64,000 bases of DNA from CAVSRC01 sp963743015 (lineage in GTDB: Bacteria > Pseudomonadota > Alphaproteobacteria > Rhizobiales > Kaistiaceae), in contig CAVUOD010000014.1 of assembly GCA_963743015.1 (NCBI GenBank), positions 434,001 through 498,000 of the forward strand. Direction: 5' to 3'. A program made the translations under genes and the position numbers. The notes below the pieces were generated by a model. It did not search any database. It was not told the DNA's origin and saw only the letters and a program-made list of their open reading frames with translations. Position 1 is the stretch's first letter, and each line of letters begins with the position of its first letter. Below are positions 17,707 through 25,218 of the stretch, one piece after another.

Positions 17707-17848
17707 GGGATGACTCTCCTTGTTGCGGGAATCGGCACGGCCGACGCCACAGGCGGCGCCAGGTGCCGTCGGTTGTCAAGCCGGCGGGAGGCTCCTGGTT
17801 CCACTGGGAGCCCGCGGCGAAAGCGCCGATGCAGGTGATGAAATCGAT

Positions 17849-20026
17849 CTAGCCGCCGACGCGCGAGAAATCGGCGACGGTGAGGGTCGCCTGGCGCAGG
17901 CGGTCGAGCAGCTTCAGGCGATTGGCACGCAGCCTGGGGTCCTCGACATTGACCATGACCTTGTCGAAGAAGGCATCGACCGCGGGGCGCAAGCGCGCCA
18001 GGGCGGACATCGCCGCCTGGAAGTCCTCGATCTCGACGGCCGCCTTGGCCTCGCTGCCCGACGAGGCGATCGCCTCGAACAAGGCGCGCTCCTCGGGTTC
18101 GATGACCAGCTGGGCGTCGACGGAGCCGCTGTAGCGCTCGCCAGACTTGCGCTCCTCGTCGCGCAGGATGTTGGCGGCACGGCGGAATCCGGCAAGCAGA
18201 TTGGCGCCATCCTCGCTGTCGAGGAAGGCAGCAAGCGCCTCGATGCGGCGGACGATCATGACCAGATCGTCCTGGTCGCCGAGCGCGAAGACGGCATCGA
18301 CCAGATCGTGGCGGGCGCCCTGCTCGCGCAGCTGGACCTTGAGGCGATCGGCGAAGAAGGCAAGCAGGTCGGTGAGCACCTCGTCGCGCACGAAGAACTG
18401 GCTGGCATCGCTGCCGTCTTCGGCAGTCCTACGGATCGACGCGGCGACCGTGTCCGCATGCGCGGCAAAGACCTGCAGAAGGCGCAGGCGGATGCCGTGC
18501 TGGAGCACCAGCCGGATGACGCCGAGCGCTGCGCGGCGCAGTGCAAAGGGGTCCTTCGAGCCGGTCGGCTTCTCGCCTGCCGCCCAGAAGCCGATGAGCG
18601 TGTCGAGCTTGTCGGCGAGCGCCGTGGTGATGGCGATCGGGTCGGTGGGCACGCGGTCGGACGGTCCGACCGGCCGGTAGTGATCCTCGATCGCCGTGGC
18701 GACCGACAGGTCCTCGCCGGCCGCGGCGGCATAGTAGCGGCCCATCAGGCCCTGCAGCTCGGGGAACTCGCCGACCATCTCGCTGACGAGGTCGGCCTTG
18801 GCGAGCTGGGCGGCGCGCTCGGCGAGCTTGCCATCGGCCGGCACCAGCGGCGCGATCTCGCGTGCCAGCCGCATCAAGCGCTTGACGCGCTCGCCTTGCG
18901 TACCGAGCTTCTCGTGGAAGACGATGGCGTCGAGCTTGGGCAAGCGGTCGGCGAGCGTGGTCTTGAGGTCGGTCTCCCAGAAGTAGCGGGCGTCCGCCAG
19001 ACGGGCGCGGATGACGCGCTCATTGCCGGCGATGACCGCCTTGCCGCCGTCGCTGGATTCGATATTGGCGACCAGGATGAAGCGGTTGGCCAGCACCGGC
19101 TGCCGCGCAGCGATGCGCCGCGCGATCACGTTGCTGGTGGTCGCGCCGCGGTTGAGCACGAAACATTTCTGGTTGGCGCGGATGGTGGCGCGGATGACCT
19201 CGGGGGGAATTTCGAGAAACCCCTCGTCGAAACTGCCGATGAGGACCACCGGCCACTCGACCAGTCCGGCCACCTCATCGAGCAAGGCCTCGTCCTCGAC
19301 CAGTTCGAGGCCGAGGGCCAGCGCCTGGTTGCGCGCATCGGCGAGGATGATCTCCTTGCGCCGGTCGGCGTCGAGCACGACCTTGGCGCGCTCGAGCTTG
19401 GGCACATAATCATCGAAGCGCTTCACCGTGATCGGTTCCGGCGCCATGAAGCGATGGCCGCGCGTCGTGTCGCCGGATTTGAGACCGTCGACCTCGAAAG
19501 GAACGATCTCGGTGTCCGAGGTCTCCGGTCCGAAGACGCAGAGGATGGAATGCAGCGGCCGCACCCAGGTGAGGCTGCCGGCATTGGCCGAGCTCGCCCC
19601 CCAGCGCATCGATTTCGGCCAGGGGAAGGCGCGGACGATGCCGGGCATGAATTCGGCGATGACGTCGGGCGCCGGACGGCCGGGCTTCTCGATCACGGCG
19701 ACGTAGAAGTCGCCCTTCTTGTCCTGCTGCACCCTCGCCTGCTCGATCGATTCCAGGCCGGCGCCGCGCAGGAATCCTTCGATCGCCTTGTCGGGCGCGC
19801 CGACGCGCGGCCCCTTGCGCTCCTCGCGCTGATCGGGCGAGCGCGCCGGAACGCCATGCACGGTCAGCGCCAGGCGGCGCGGCGTGACAAACGCCTTCGC
19901 CCCCTCATAGACGAGACCGGCATCGACCAGCGCATCGGTGACCAGCTTCTGCAGGTCTTCGGCCGCACGCCGTTGCATGCGGGCGGGGATCTCTTCACTG
20001 AACAGCTCAAGGAGAAGCTCAGGCAT
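17849..20026 (-). CDS. glyS: Glycine--tRNA ligase beta subunit
   Basis: The 725-residue beta subunit of the heterotetrameric (alpha2beta2) glycyl-tRNA synthetase binds tRNA. It opens with the typical MPELLLELFSEEIPARMQ and has TPRRLALTVHGVP, PRVGAPDKAIEGFLRGAGL, RPLHSILCVFG and a C-terminal DALR-like anticodon region (FDKVMVNVEDPRLRANRLKLL). Length is as expected. A strong GAGGAGGG ribosome binding site precedes the ATG. It follows glyQ, separated by a 166-residue unknown gene and by a duplicated fragment of its own start. Confidence 0.96.
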   Translation of the reverse strand: MPELLLELFSEEIPARMQRRAAEDLQKLVTDALVDAGLVYEGAKAFVTPRRLALTVHGVPARSPDQREERKGPRVGAPDKAIEGFLRGAGLESIEQARVQQDKKGDFYVAVIEKPGRPAPDVIAEFMPGIVRAFPWPKSMRWGASSANAGSLTWVRPLHSILCVFGPETSDTEIVPFEVDGLKSGDTTRGHRFMAPEPITVKRFDDYVPKLERAKVVLDADRRKEIILADARNQALALGLELVEDEALLDEVAGLVEWPVVLIGSFDEGFLEIPPEVIRATIRANQKCFVLNRGATTSNVIARRIAARQPVLANRFILVANIESSDGGKAVIAGNERVIRARLADARYFWETDLKTTLADRLPKLDAIVFHEKLGTQGERVKRLMRLAREIAPLVPADGKLAERAAQLAKADLVSEMVGEFPELQGLMGRYYAAAAGEDLSVATAIEDHYRPVGPSDRVPTDPIAITTALADKLDTLIGFWAAGEKPTGSKDPFALRRAALGVIRLVLQHGIRLRLLQVFAAHADTVAASIRRTAEDGSDASQFFVRDEVLTDLLAFFADRLKVQLREQGARHDLVDAVFALGDQDDLVMIVRRIEALAAFLDSEDGANLLAGFRRAANILRDEERKSGERYSGSVDAQLVIEPEERALFEAIASSGSEAKAAVEIEDFQAAMSALARLRPAVDAFFDKVMVNVEDPRLRANRLKLLDRLRQATLTVADFSRVGG

Positions 20027-20147
20027 GGACGGCCCTCCTCGGCCCGCATGCTTTCGTCAGTCTGCTCGTCCTCGCGCCCGCGGCGCTGCGGGCGAACGGG
20101 CGGGCGGGGATCTCTTCGGAAAAGAGTTCGAGGAGAAGATCAGGCAT
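20019..20147 (-). pseudogene. Partial duplicate of the glyS start (42-codon relic)
   Basis: This short frame begins MPDLLLELFSEEIPARP, nearly identical to the first 16 residues of glyS, then diverges into unrelated arginine-rich sequence. It stops eight bases inside glyS. At DNA level the shared part is 46 bases (20102-20147 against 19981-20026) with 38 identities, and most changes are synonymous. It lacks a convincing ribosome binding site. It looks like a relic of a local duplication or of an older glyS start rather than a working gene. A coupled leader peptide is a less likely alternative. Confidence 0.7.
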
Positions 20148-20199
20148 CAGTATGGGCCGCCTTGCGTGTGAACGATGTCGAGGCCGTCTTCGCAGGCGG

Positions 20200-20700
20200 T
20201 CATGATGGATCGGCCTGCGCAAAATCGGCGCCGACGCCGATATCGTAGTCGCGCACGGCAAAGACCACCCGTTCTTGCGTGACTTCGTATGGCACCAGCG
20301 ACAGCATCACATCGGCGCGGGACTTGCCGGCGCGGAAAAGCGTCGCAAGCACGTTGCCCCATGAATTGTCGAGCACACGATGGAGGAAGCAGACCGGCTT
20401 CTTCTCGTCGAGGGTGAGCCAGCCGATCGACCACGGTACCGGCAGCGGCGCGCCGGCGCCGCGCTCGAGATAGAGCTGAAGACCGCCGAGCCGCACCTCA
20501 AAGGGCTCGAACAGACCATGCAGCATGTCATCGTCGATATCACTCAGCATCAGCGGTACGTCGAGACGCAACATCGGCTGAACGAAATCGCCGGCCGAAC
20601 GCCACATGCGTGCCTTCCAGCCGGCGGGGTGCAGCTTGAGCCTGTGGGAACGCTCGGTCGGTGGCGCGTCGGCCGATGTCCAGACGTCGACGGTGCTCAT
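20200..20700 (-). CDS. Uncharacterised protein between glyQ and glyS
   Basis: This 166-residue soluble protein begins MSTVDVWTSADAPPTERSHRLKLHP. It contains GWKARMWRSAGDFVQPMLRL and DDDMLHGLFEPFEVRLGGLQLYLERG and ends in an acidic tail. No signal peptide, membrane segment or catalytic motif is visible, and I do not recognise the family. Its ATG overlaps the glyQ stop by four bases, so it is translationally coupled to the synthetase alpha subunit and very likely real. A role in glycyl-tRNA synthetase assembly or regulation is only a guess from position. Confidence 0.78.
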   Translation of the reverse strand: MSTVDVWTSADAPPTERSHRLKLHPAGWKARMWRSAGDFVQPMLRLDVPLMLSDIDDDMLHGLFEPFEVRLGGLQLYLERGAGAPLPVPWSIGWLTLDEKKPVCFLHRVLDNSWGNVLATLFRAGKSRADVMLSLVPYEVTQERVVFAVRDYDIGVGADFAQADPS

Positions 20701-21620
20701 GCCCCGCCGCCCGCGGTCTGCAGCCAGGCGCCGCCGCAGGCTTTCGCCAGTTCGCGGACGCGCAGGATATAGCTCTGCCGCTCTGTCACCGAGATGACGC
20801 CGCGCGCGTCGAGCAGGTTGAAGGCGTGGCTCGCCTTGATGCACTGGTCATAGGCCGGCAGCGCCATGAGATGCCGGTCGTCGGCCTGCCCATCTGCGAG
20901 GTACTTGCGGCAGGCGGCCTCGGCCATGCGGAACTGCTCGAACAGCATGTCGGTGTCGGCGAACTCGAAATTGTGCCGCGAATATTCCTGCTCGGCCTGC
21001 AGGAAGACATCGCCATAGGTGACCTTGTCGTCGCCTTCGCGGCCGTTGAACGACAGGTCGTAGACGTTGTCGACGCCCTGGATATACATGGCCAGCCGTT
21101 CCAGCCCGTAGGTCAATTCGCCCGAGACCGGCGAACATTCGAAGCCGGCGACCTGCTGGAAATAGGTGAACTGCGACACTTCCATGCCGTCGCACCAGCA
21201 CTCCCAGCCGAGCCCCCAGGCGCCGAGCGTCGGGCTCTCCCAGTCGTCCTCGACGAAACGCACGTCGTGCAGCGCCATGTCGAGACCGATCGCCTCCAGC
21301 GACTTCAGATAGAGGTCCTGGAGGTCGTCCGGCGACGGCTTGAGGATGACCTGGAACTGGTAATAGTGCTGCAGCCGGTTGGGATTCTCGCCATAGCGGC
21401 CGTCCTTGGGCCGGCGCGAGGGCTGCACATAGGCCGCCTTCCACGGCTTGGGCCCAAGCGAGCGCAGCGTCGTCGCCGGGTGGAAGGTGCCCGCTCCGAC
21501 CTCCATGTCGTAGGGCTGCAGAACGGCGCAGCCATAGTCCGCCCAATAGCGCTCAAGGGTCAGGATGAGGCCCTGGAAGGAGCGTTCCGGGCGCATGTGG
21601 GGAGGAATGGCTTCGGTCAC
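20697..21620 (-). CDS. glyQ: Glycine--tRNA ligase alpha subunit
   Basis: The 307-residue alpha subunit activates glycine. Class II motifs are clear: FQGLILTLERYWADYGC, QPYDMEVGAGTFHPATTLR, PKPWKAAYVQPSRRP, YQFQVILKPSP and GWECWCDGMEVSQFTYFQQ. Family members start eight to fifteen residues before FQGL. GTG at 21620 (MTEAIPPHM) and ATG at 21596 are both possible; neither has a strong ribosome binding site. An earlier in-frame start at 21746 adds non-family sequence. It is followed by an overlapping unknown gene and glyS. Confidence 0.95.
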   Translation of the reverse strand: MTEAIPPHMRPERSFQGLILTLERYWADYGCAVLQPYDMEVGAGTFHPATTLRSLGPKPWKAAYVQPSRRPKDGRYGENPNRLQHYYQFQVILKPSPDDLQDLYLKSLEAIGLDMALHDVRFVEDDWESPTLGAWGLGWECWCDGMEVSQFTYFQQVAGFECSPVSGELTYGLERLAMYIQGVDNVYDLSFNGREGDDKVTYGDVFLQAEQEYSRHNFEFADTDMLFEQFRMAEAACRKYLADGQADDRHLMALPAYDQCIKASHAFNLLDARGVISVTERQSYILRVRELAKACGGAWLQTAGGGA

Positions 21621-21825
21621 GGGTGGCGGTCCCAGAAGGAAATGATGTCGCGCAGCACGCGGCGCGCCACTTATTAGACGGGGCGTTCCCGGGGAGCAAC
21701 TTCGAACGCGCTGCGGCCGCAAGCACGGCCCGGCCGGCCAGGCCACCCCCGCGGCGCCGGCGAGCGTGAGTGAGCTCGGCGTGAGCGAAAAAGTGGCGCG
21801 GCTTTGCGGTCAAGGGAAGCGGAGG

Positions 21826-22032
21826 TCACCCCTTGGGCGGGCGGTAGACGCCGGTGACCGGGTCCTTCTCGAGAGTGAGCTGTTCGGGTACCCGTCTGGC
21901 CTGCCCCGCCCCCTCGGCCCGTTTCCGCCCACCGCGGAAGCTCGCCTTGATCTGGGCGATGCGCCGCTTCACCCGCCACCACAGGTAAAGAACGATCAGG
22001 AAGAGGATGACGATGAGTTCGAGCCGGCTCAT
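21826..22032 (-). CDS. Small single-span membrane protein (68 residues)
   Basis: The protein has one N-terminal membrane segment (MSRLELIVILFLIVLYLWW) followed by a strongly basic cytoplasmic-type region (RVKRRIAQIKASFRGGRKR) and a tail EKDPVTGVYRPPKG. No family function is recognised. It lies ten bases after the S49 peptidase gene on the same strand and about 200 bases before glyQ. It is probably part of the peptidase transcript. Confidence 0.7.
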   Translation of the reverse strand: MSRLELIVILFLIVLYLWWRVKRRIAQIKASFRGGRKRAEGAGQARRVPEQLTLEKDPVTGVYRPPKG

Positions 22033-22042
22033 GCGTTCAGTC

Positions 22043-22894
22043 CTACAGGCCGAAGCGGCGCCAGATCAAATGTTCGTCGATGACGGCGATGACGCGCTCG
22101 ACGAGGCTGGCGGCAAGTCGGTCGCTGCCGGCAGCGAGGCCCAGCCGGCGGCGCAGCATGCTGCGTTCGGTCGGGATCACCTTGAGCCGGACCTTCTCGC
22201 CGAACTCCTCACGCAGCACCGAACGCAGGTCGCCGATGCGGTCGGCGAGGCCGAGTTCGATCGCCTTGCTGCCCGACCAGAAGGCGCCGGTGAAGAGGTC
22301 CGGATCGTGGGAGAGCTTGCCGTTGCGCCGTTCCTTCACGAGGCCGATGAAGGCGGCGTGGACATCCTCCTGAAGGGCCTGGAGGCGGGCGACGTCCTCC
22401 TCGCGCTCGGGCCGGAAGGGGTCGAGGATGACCTTGTTCTTGCCGGCGGTATGGACGCGCCGCTCGACGCCGATGCGCTCGATCAGGCCGGTGAAGCCGA
22501 AGCCCGCCGAGACGACGCCGATCGAGCCGACGATCGAGCTCTGGTCGACGACGATCTCGTCGCCGGCCGCCGCGATCATGTAGCCACCGGAAGCGGCGAC
22601 GTCCTCGACGGCAACGATCACCTTCTTCTTCTTCTCCTCGGCCAAAGCGCGGATCGCCCGGAAGATCAGGTGCGACTGGGCGGCGGCACCGCCGGGCGAA
22701 TTGACGATGAGCGCAACCGCCGGCGCCGACTTAACGGCGAAGGCGCGGTCGAGCGATGCGGCCAGCCCCTGCAGCGTCAGGCCGGAGCGCAGCGGGCCCA
22801 TGCTGCCGATGACGCCCGACAGGCGAACGACGGGAATGACCGGCTCGCCGCCGCGCCAGCGCGCCGGAATCAAGGACTTCAGCAAGAAAGCCAC
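22043..22894 (-). CDS. S49 family signal peptide peptidase-like protease
   Basis: The 283-residue SppA/SohB-like serine protease has one catalytic domain. VALIVNSPGGAAAQSHLIFRAI and VAVEDVAASGGYMIAAAGDEIVVDQSSIVGSIGV carry the nucleophile serine (ASGGY). The lysine partner is likely in TAGKNKVILDPFRP. There is no N-terminal membrane anchor beyond a short FLLKSLIPARW stretch. It starts at GTG with GAGGTGA just upstream; sequence further upstream in the frame is not coding for this protein. The family degrades signal peptides or membrane protein fragments. It sits downstream of the methyltransferase (17-base gap) and upstream of a small membrane protein and glyQ. Confidence 0.9.
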   Translation of the reverse strand: MAFLLKSLIPARWRGGEPVIPVVRLSGVIGSMGPLRSGLTLQGLAASLDRAFAVKSAPAVALIVNSPGGAAAQSHLIFRAIRALAEEKKKKVIVAVEDVAASGGYMIAAAGDEIVVDQSSIVGSIGVVSAGFGFTGLIERIGVERRVHTAGKNKVILDPFRPEREEDVARLQALQEDVHAAFIGLVKERRNGKLSHDPDLFTGAFWSGSKAIELGLADRIGDLRSVLREEFGEKVRLKVIPTERSMLRRRLGLAAGSDRLAASLVERVIAVIDEHLIWRRFGL

Positions 22895-22911
22895 TCTTTC
22901 ACCTCGTTCAT

Positions 22912-23733
22912 TCAAGCGCGCGCCCCCCACGGCGGATGGGCTTCGGCGAGCCCGGTGCCGTCGCGCAGCATGCCTTCCACCGGAGACAGATAGGCCCCGC
23001 CGGTGTCGCCGTGAAGGACGAGAGGGGGAAGAAGACGCGTCGCCGCACGGCTGCCTTTGACGGCGCCGACCAGAACGCGGTGGGCATCGTGACCGGCACG
23101 CGGCTGGACGGGCAGAATACGAAGCGCACCGAAACGGGCCCCGAGCGCCGCCAGCAGTCCGGCAACAGCATCGGCCCGGAAGATGACGACGAGCCGCCCG
23201 CCGGGTTTCAGCACCGAGGCGGCGGTGCGGAACCACAGGTCGAGACCGCCTTCGCCGAGAACATGTGCCGCCGCCCGTGATGCAGTGGGTGGTGCCGTGG
23301 TCGTTGCCGGCACATGAAACGGCGGATTGGTGAGGACCGCATCGGCCATGCCACGGGTGAGGCCGGCGGCCTCGCGGGCGGCCTCGGCCGCTTCGATATC
23401 GGCGACGACGACGGATGCCCGCGCGGCGAAGGCCCGGTTGGCCGGCCGCGCCAGGGCCTCGCGGGCGCAGGCGAGCACATCGGCGTTGCGATCGGCGAGC
23501 ACGACCCGGGCGGCCGCGCAGCGGGCCGCGGCGACCATGCCGGCAACCCCGGCGCCGGCGCCGAGGTCGACGATCGTGCCGGCAAAGTCCGATGCAAGGG
23601 CGGCGCCGAGCAGAACCGCTTCCAGGCCGGAGCGATGATGGCCGCGCGCCGGCTGGACGGCCTCGACACGCCCGCCGATGAAGGCATCGACGGTGGTCGC
23701 CGGCCGGTCGGCTTCTGCGACGCCGGAGGTCAT
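22912..23733 (-). CDS. TrmN6-like N6-adenine methyltransferase
   Basis: The 273-residue SAM-dependent methyltransferase has the SAM-binding motif TIVDLGAGAGVAGMVAAAR and the catalytic N-P-P-F motif (DAVLTNPPFHVP) of N6-adenine methylases. The layout (N-terminal GRVEAVQPARGHHRSGLEAVLLGAAL) matches the tRNA1(Val) A37 methyltransferase TrmN6/YfiC group, so tRNA is the likely substrate. Its ATG overlaps the stop of the DUF2007 reading frame (ATGA), indicating translational coupling in the intact gene pair. Confidence 0.88.
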   Translation of the reverse strand: MTSGVAEADRPATTVDAFIGGRVEAVQPARGHHRSGLEAVLLGAALASDFAGTIVDLGAGAGVAGMVAAARCAAARVVLADRNADVLACAREALARPANRAFAARASVVVADIEAAEAAREAAGLTRGMADAVLTNPPFHVPATTTAPPTASRAAAHVLGEGGLDLWFRTAASVLKPGGRLVVIFRADAVAGLLAALGARFGALRILPVQPRAGHDAHRVLVGAVKGSRAATRLLPPLVLHGDTGGAYLSPVEGMLRDGTGLAEAHPPWGARA

Positions 23734-23962
23734 CCCTTCCTCGGTTTCTCCAGTTCACCCCCGATCCCGGCATCGCGCACGATGTGCCGGGCATCTTCGA
23801 GGCGATGGTCGGGAACCAGGATTGGCGCGGCAAGACGCCCAGCGACCCCTCGATGACGCTCATGTTCTGGTCGAGCACGAGAACCTCGATGCCGGCGTCG
23901 CGCATTAAACTCTCGATAAAAGAAATCAGAACCAAGTCGTTGGTTTTCAACAGCTCTTCCAT
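23730..23962 (-). pseudogene. DUF2007 protein, split by a one-base deletion
   Basis: The first part reads MEELLKTNDLVLISFIESL to LDQNMSVIEGSLGVLPR. The expected continuation ILVPDHRLEDARHIVRDAG to RKG is in another frame after about 23820-23828. The interval is 233 bases, one short of 78 codons, so a single missing base explains it. Repaired, it is about 77 residues, the normal size for these short DUF2007 (putative signal-transducing) proteins. Its stop overlaps the methyltransferase start. It is divergent from the polyprenyl synthase gene. Read literally it is broken, but sequence error is quite possible. Confidence 0.85.
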
Positions 23963-24098
23963 CTCGGCCCACAGCTCTCCAACGCCCTGAGGCGGTTGCC
24001 GCCACGTTAGGCGCTCGGCGGACACGGCACAATCGCCGCTGCGGCCTTGTTCCGCTAGCGCCCCTTCCCTAATCTCCCCCCAGGATCAACCGCGGAGC

Positions 24099-25124
24099 AT
24101 GCGCGTGGGTGTCGTCATCGCCCTCGAGGGGGGCAAGAACAGGCCGAATGCGAGCATCGCGCCGTTGGTGCAGCTGACGCGCGAGGCCATGAATGCGGTC
24201 AACGAGATCATCCTCTCGCGCGCCGGATCCCAGGTCGAGCTGATCCCCGAGATCGCACGCCACCTGATCGATTCAGGCGGCAAGCGTCTCAGGCCGATGC
24301 TGACCGTCGCGGCCGCCGAAATGTGCGGGCACCGCGGCGACGGCCGGGTGAAGCTGGCGGCCTCGGTGGAATTCATGCACACCGCGACGCTGCTCCACGA
24401 CGATGTGGTGGACGAAAGCGACATGCGGCGCGGCAGGGCTGCCGCCCGCATGGTGTGGGGCAACCAGGCGTCGGTTCTGGTCGGTGACTATCTGCTCGGC
24501 CAGGCTTTCAAGATGATGGTCGAGGTCGGCTCGCTCGACGCGCTCGACATCCTCTCCAATGCCGCGGCGGTCATTGCCGAGGGTGAGGTCATGCAGCTCG
24601 ACGCGGCAAAGAACACCGCCACGACGGAAGACGAATACCTCGCCGTGATCCAGGCCAAGACCGCGGCGCTGTTTTCGGCTGCGGCGGAAGTCGGCCCGGT
24701 GCTCGGCAACCGGCCGCGCAGCGAGCGCGCCGCCTTCCGCTCCTACGGCACCAATCTCGGTCTCGCCTTCCAGCTCGTCGACGACGCGCTGGATTATGGC
24801 GGCAGTTCCCAGCAGTTGGGAAAACGGGTCGGCGACGATTTCCGCGAGGGCAAGATCACCTTGCCGGTGGTGCTCTCCTACCGGCGCGGCACCGACGCCG
24901 ACCGGACCTTCTGGAAACGGGTGCTGGAGGACAGCACGATCGAGGACGGCGACCTGGAACACGCCATCACGCTGATGCGCAGCCAGGATGCGATTCGCGA
25001 CACGATCGAGCGGGCACAGCATTTCGGCGCCGTCGCCCGCGACGCGCTGGCGCCCTTTCCCGATTCGCCCCATAAATCCGCCCTTATCGAGGCGGTAGAC
25101 TTCTGTATCGGCCGGGTCAGTTAA
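24099..25124 (+). CDS. ispB: Polyprenyl (octaprenyl/decaprenyl) diphosphate synthase
   Basis: The 341-residue trans-prenyl chain elongation enzyme makes the long isoprenoid tail for ubiquinone. The first aspartate-rich motif is LLHDDVVDESDMRRG and the second is FQLVDDALDYGG. GGKRLRPML binds the pyrophosphate. The residues before the first motif (EFMHTATLLHDD) are those that set chain length, but the exact product (C40 or C50) cannot be read reliably. The ATG is preceded by GCGGAGC. It is divergent from the DUF2007 gene. IspE and IspH, also in this window, feed the same pathway. Confidence 0.94.
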   Translation: MRVGVVIALEGGKNRPNASIAPLVQLTREAMNAVNEIILSRAGSQVELIPEIARHLIDSGGKRLRPMLTVAAAEMCGHRGDGRVKLAASVEFMHTATLLHDDVVDESDMRRGRAAARMVWGNQASVLVGDYLLGQAFKMMVEVGSLDALDILSNAAAVIAEGEVMQLDAAKNTATTEDEYLAVIQAKTAALFSAAAEVGPVLGNRPRSERAAFRSYGTNLGLAFQLVDDALDYGGSSQQLGKRVGDDFREGKITLPVVLSYRRGTDADRTFWKRVLEDSTIEDGDLEHAITLMRSQDAIRDTIERAQHFGAVARDALAPFPDSPHKSALIEAVDFCIGRVS

Positions 25125-25218
25125 ACTCGGCAAGACGCCTTCGCTTGCGGCAGTGGCATGAAACCGTCATCCTGTCGTCTGACGCCAAGCCCGTGATTTT
25201 GCTCAAGTTGTGAGGGTC

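Noticed and set aside
17521..17848. An RNA gene or large regulatory region after the AcuI-like gene
   Set aside because: A 53-residue DUF3096 membrane protein with a good ribosome binding site explains most of this gap.
22043..24025. A single 660-codon minus-strand protein combining DUF2007 and the S49 peptidase
   Set aside because: The DUF2007 start and the S49 peptidase happen to share a frame, but the stretch between them is the antisense-like reading of the methyltransferase gene. They are separate genes with their own starts.
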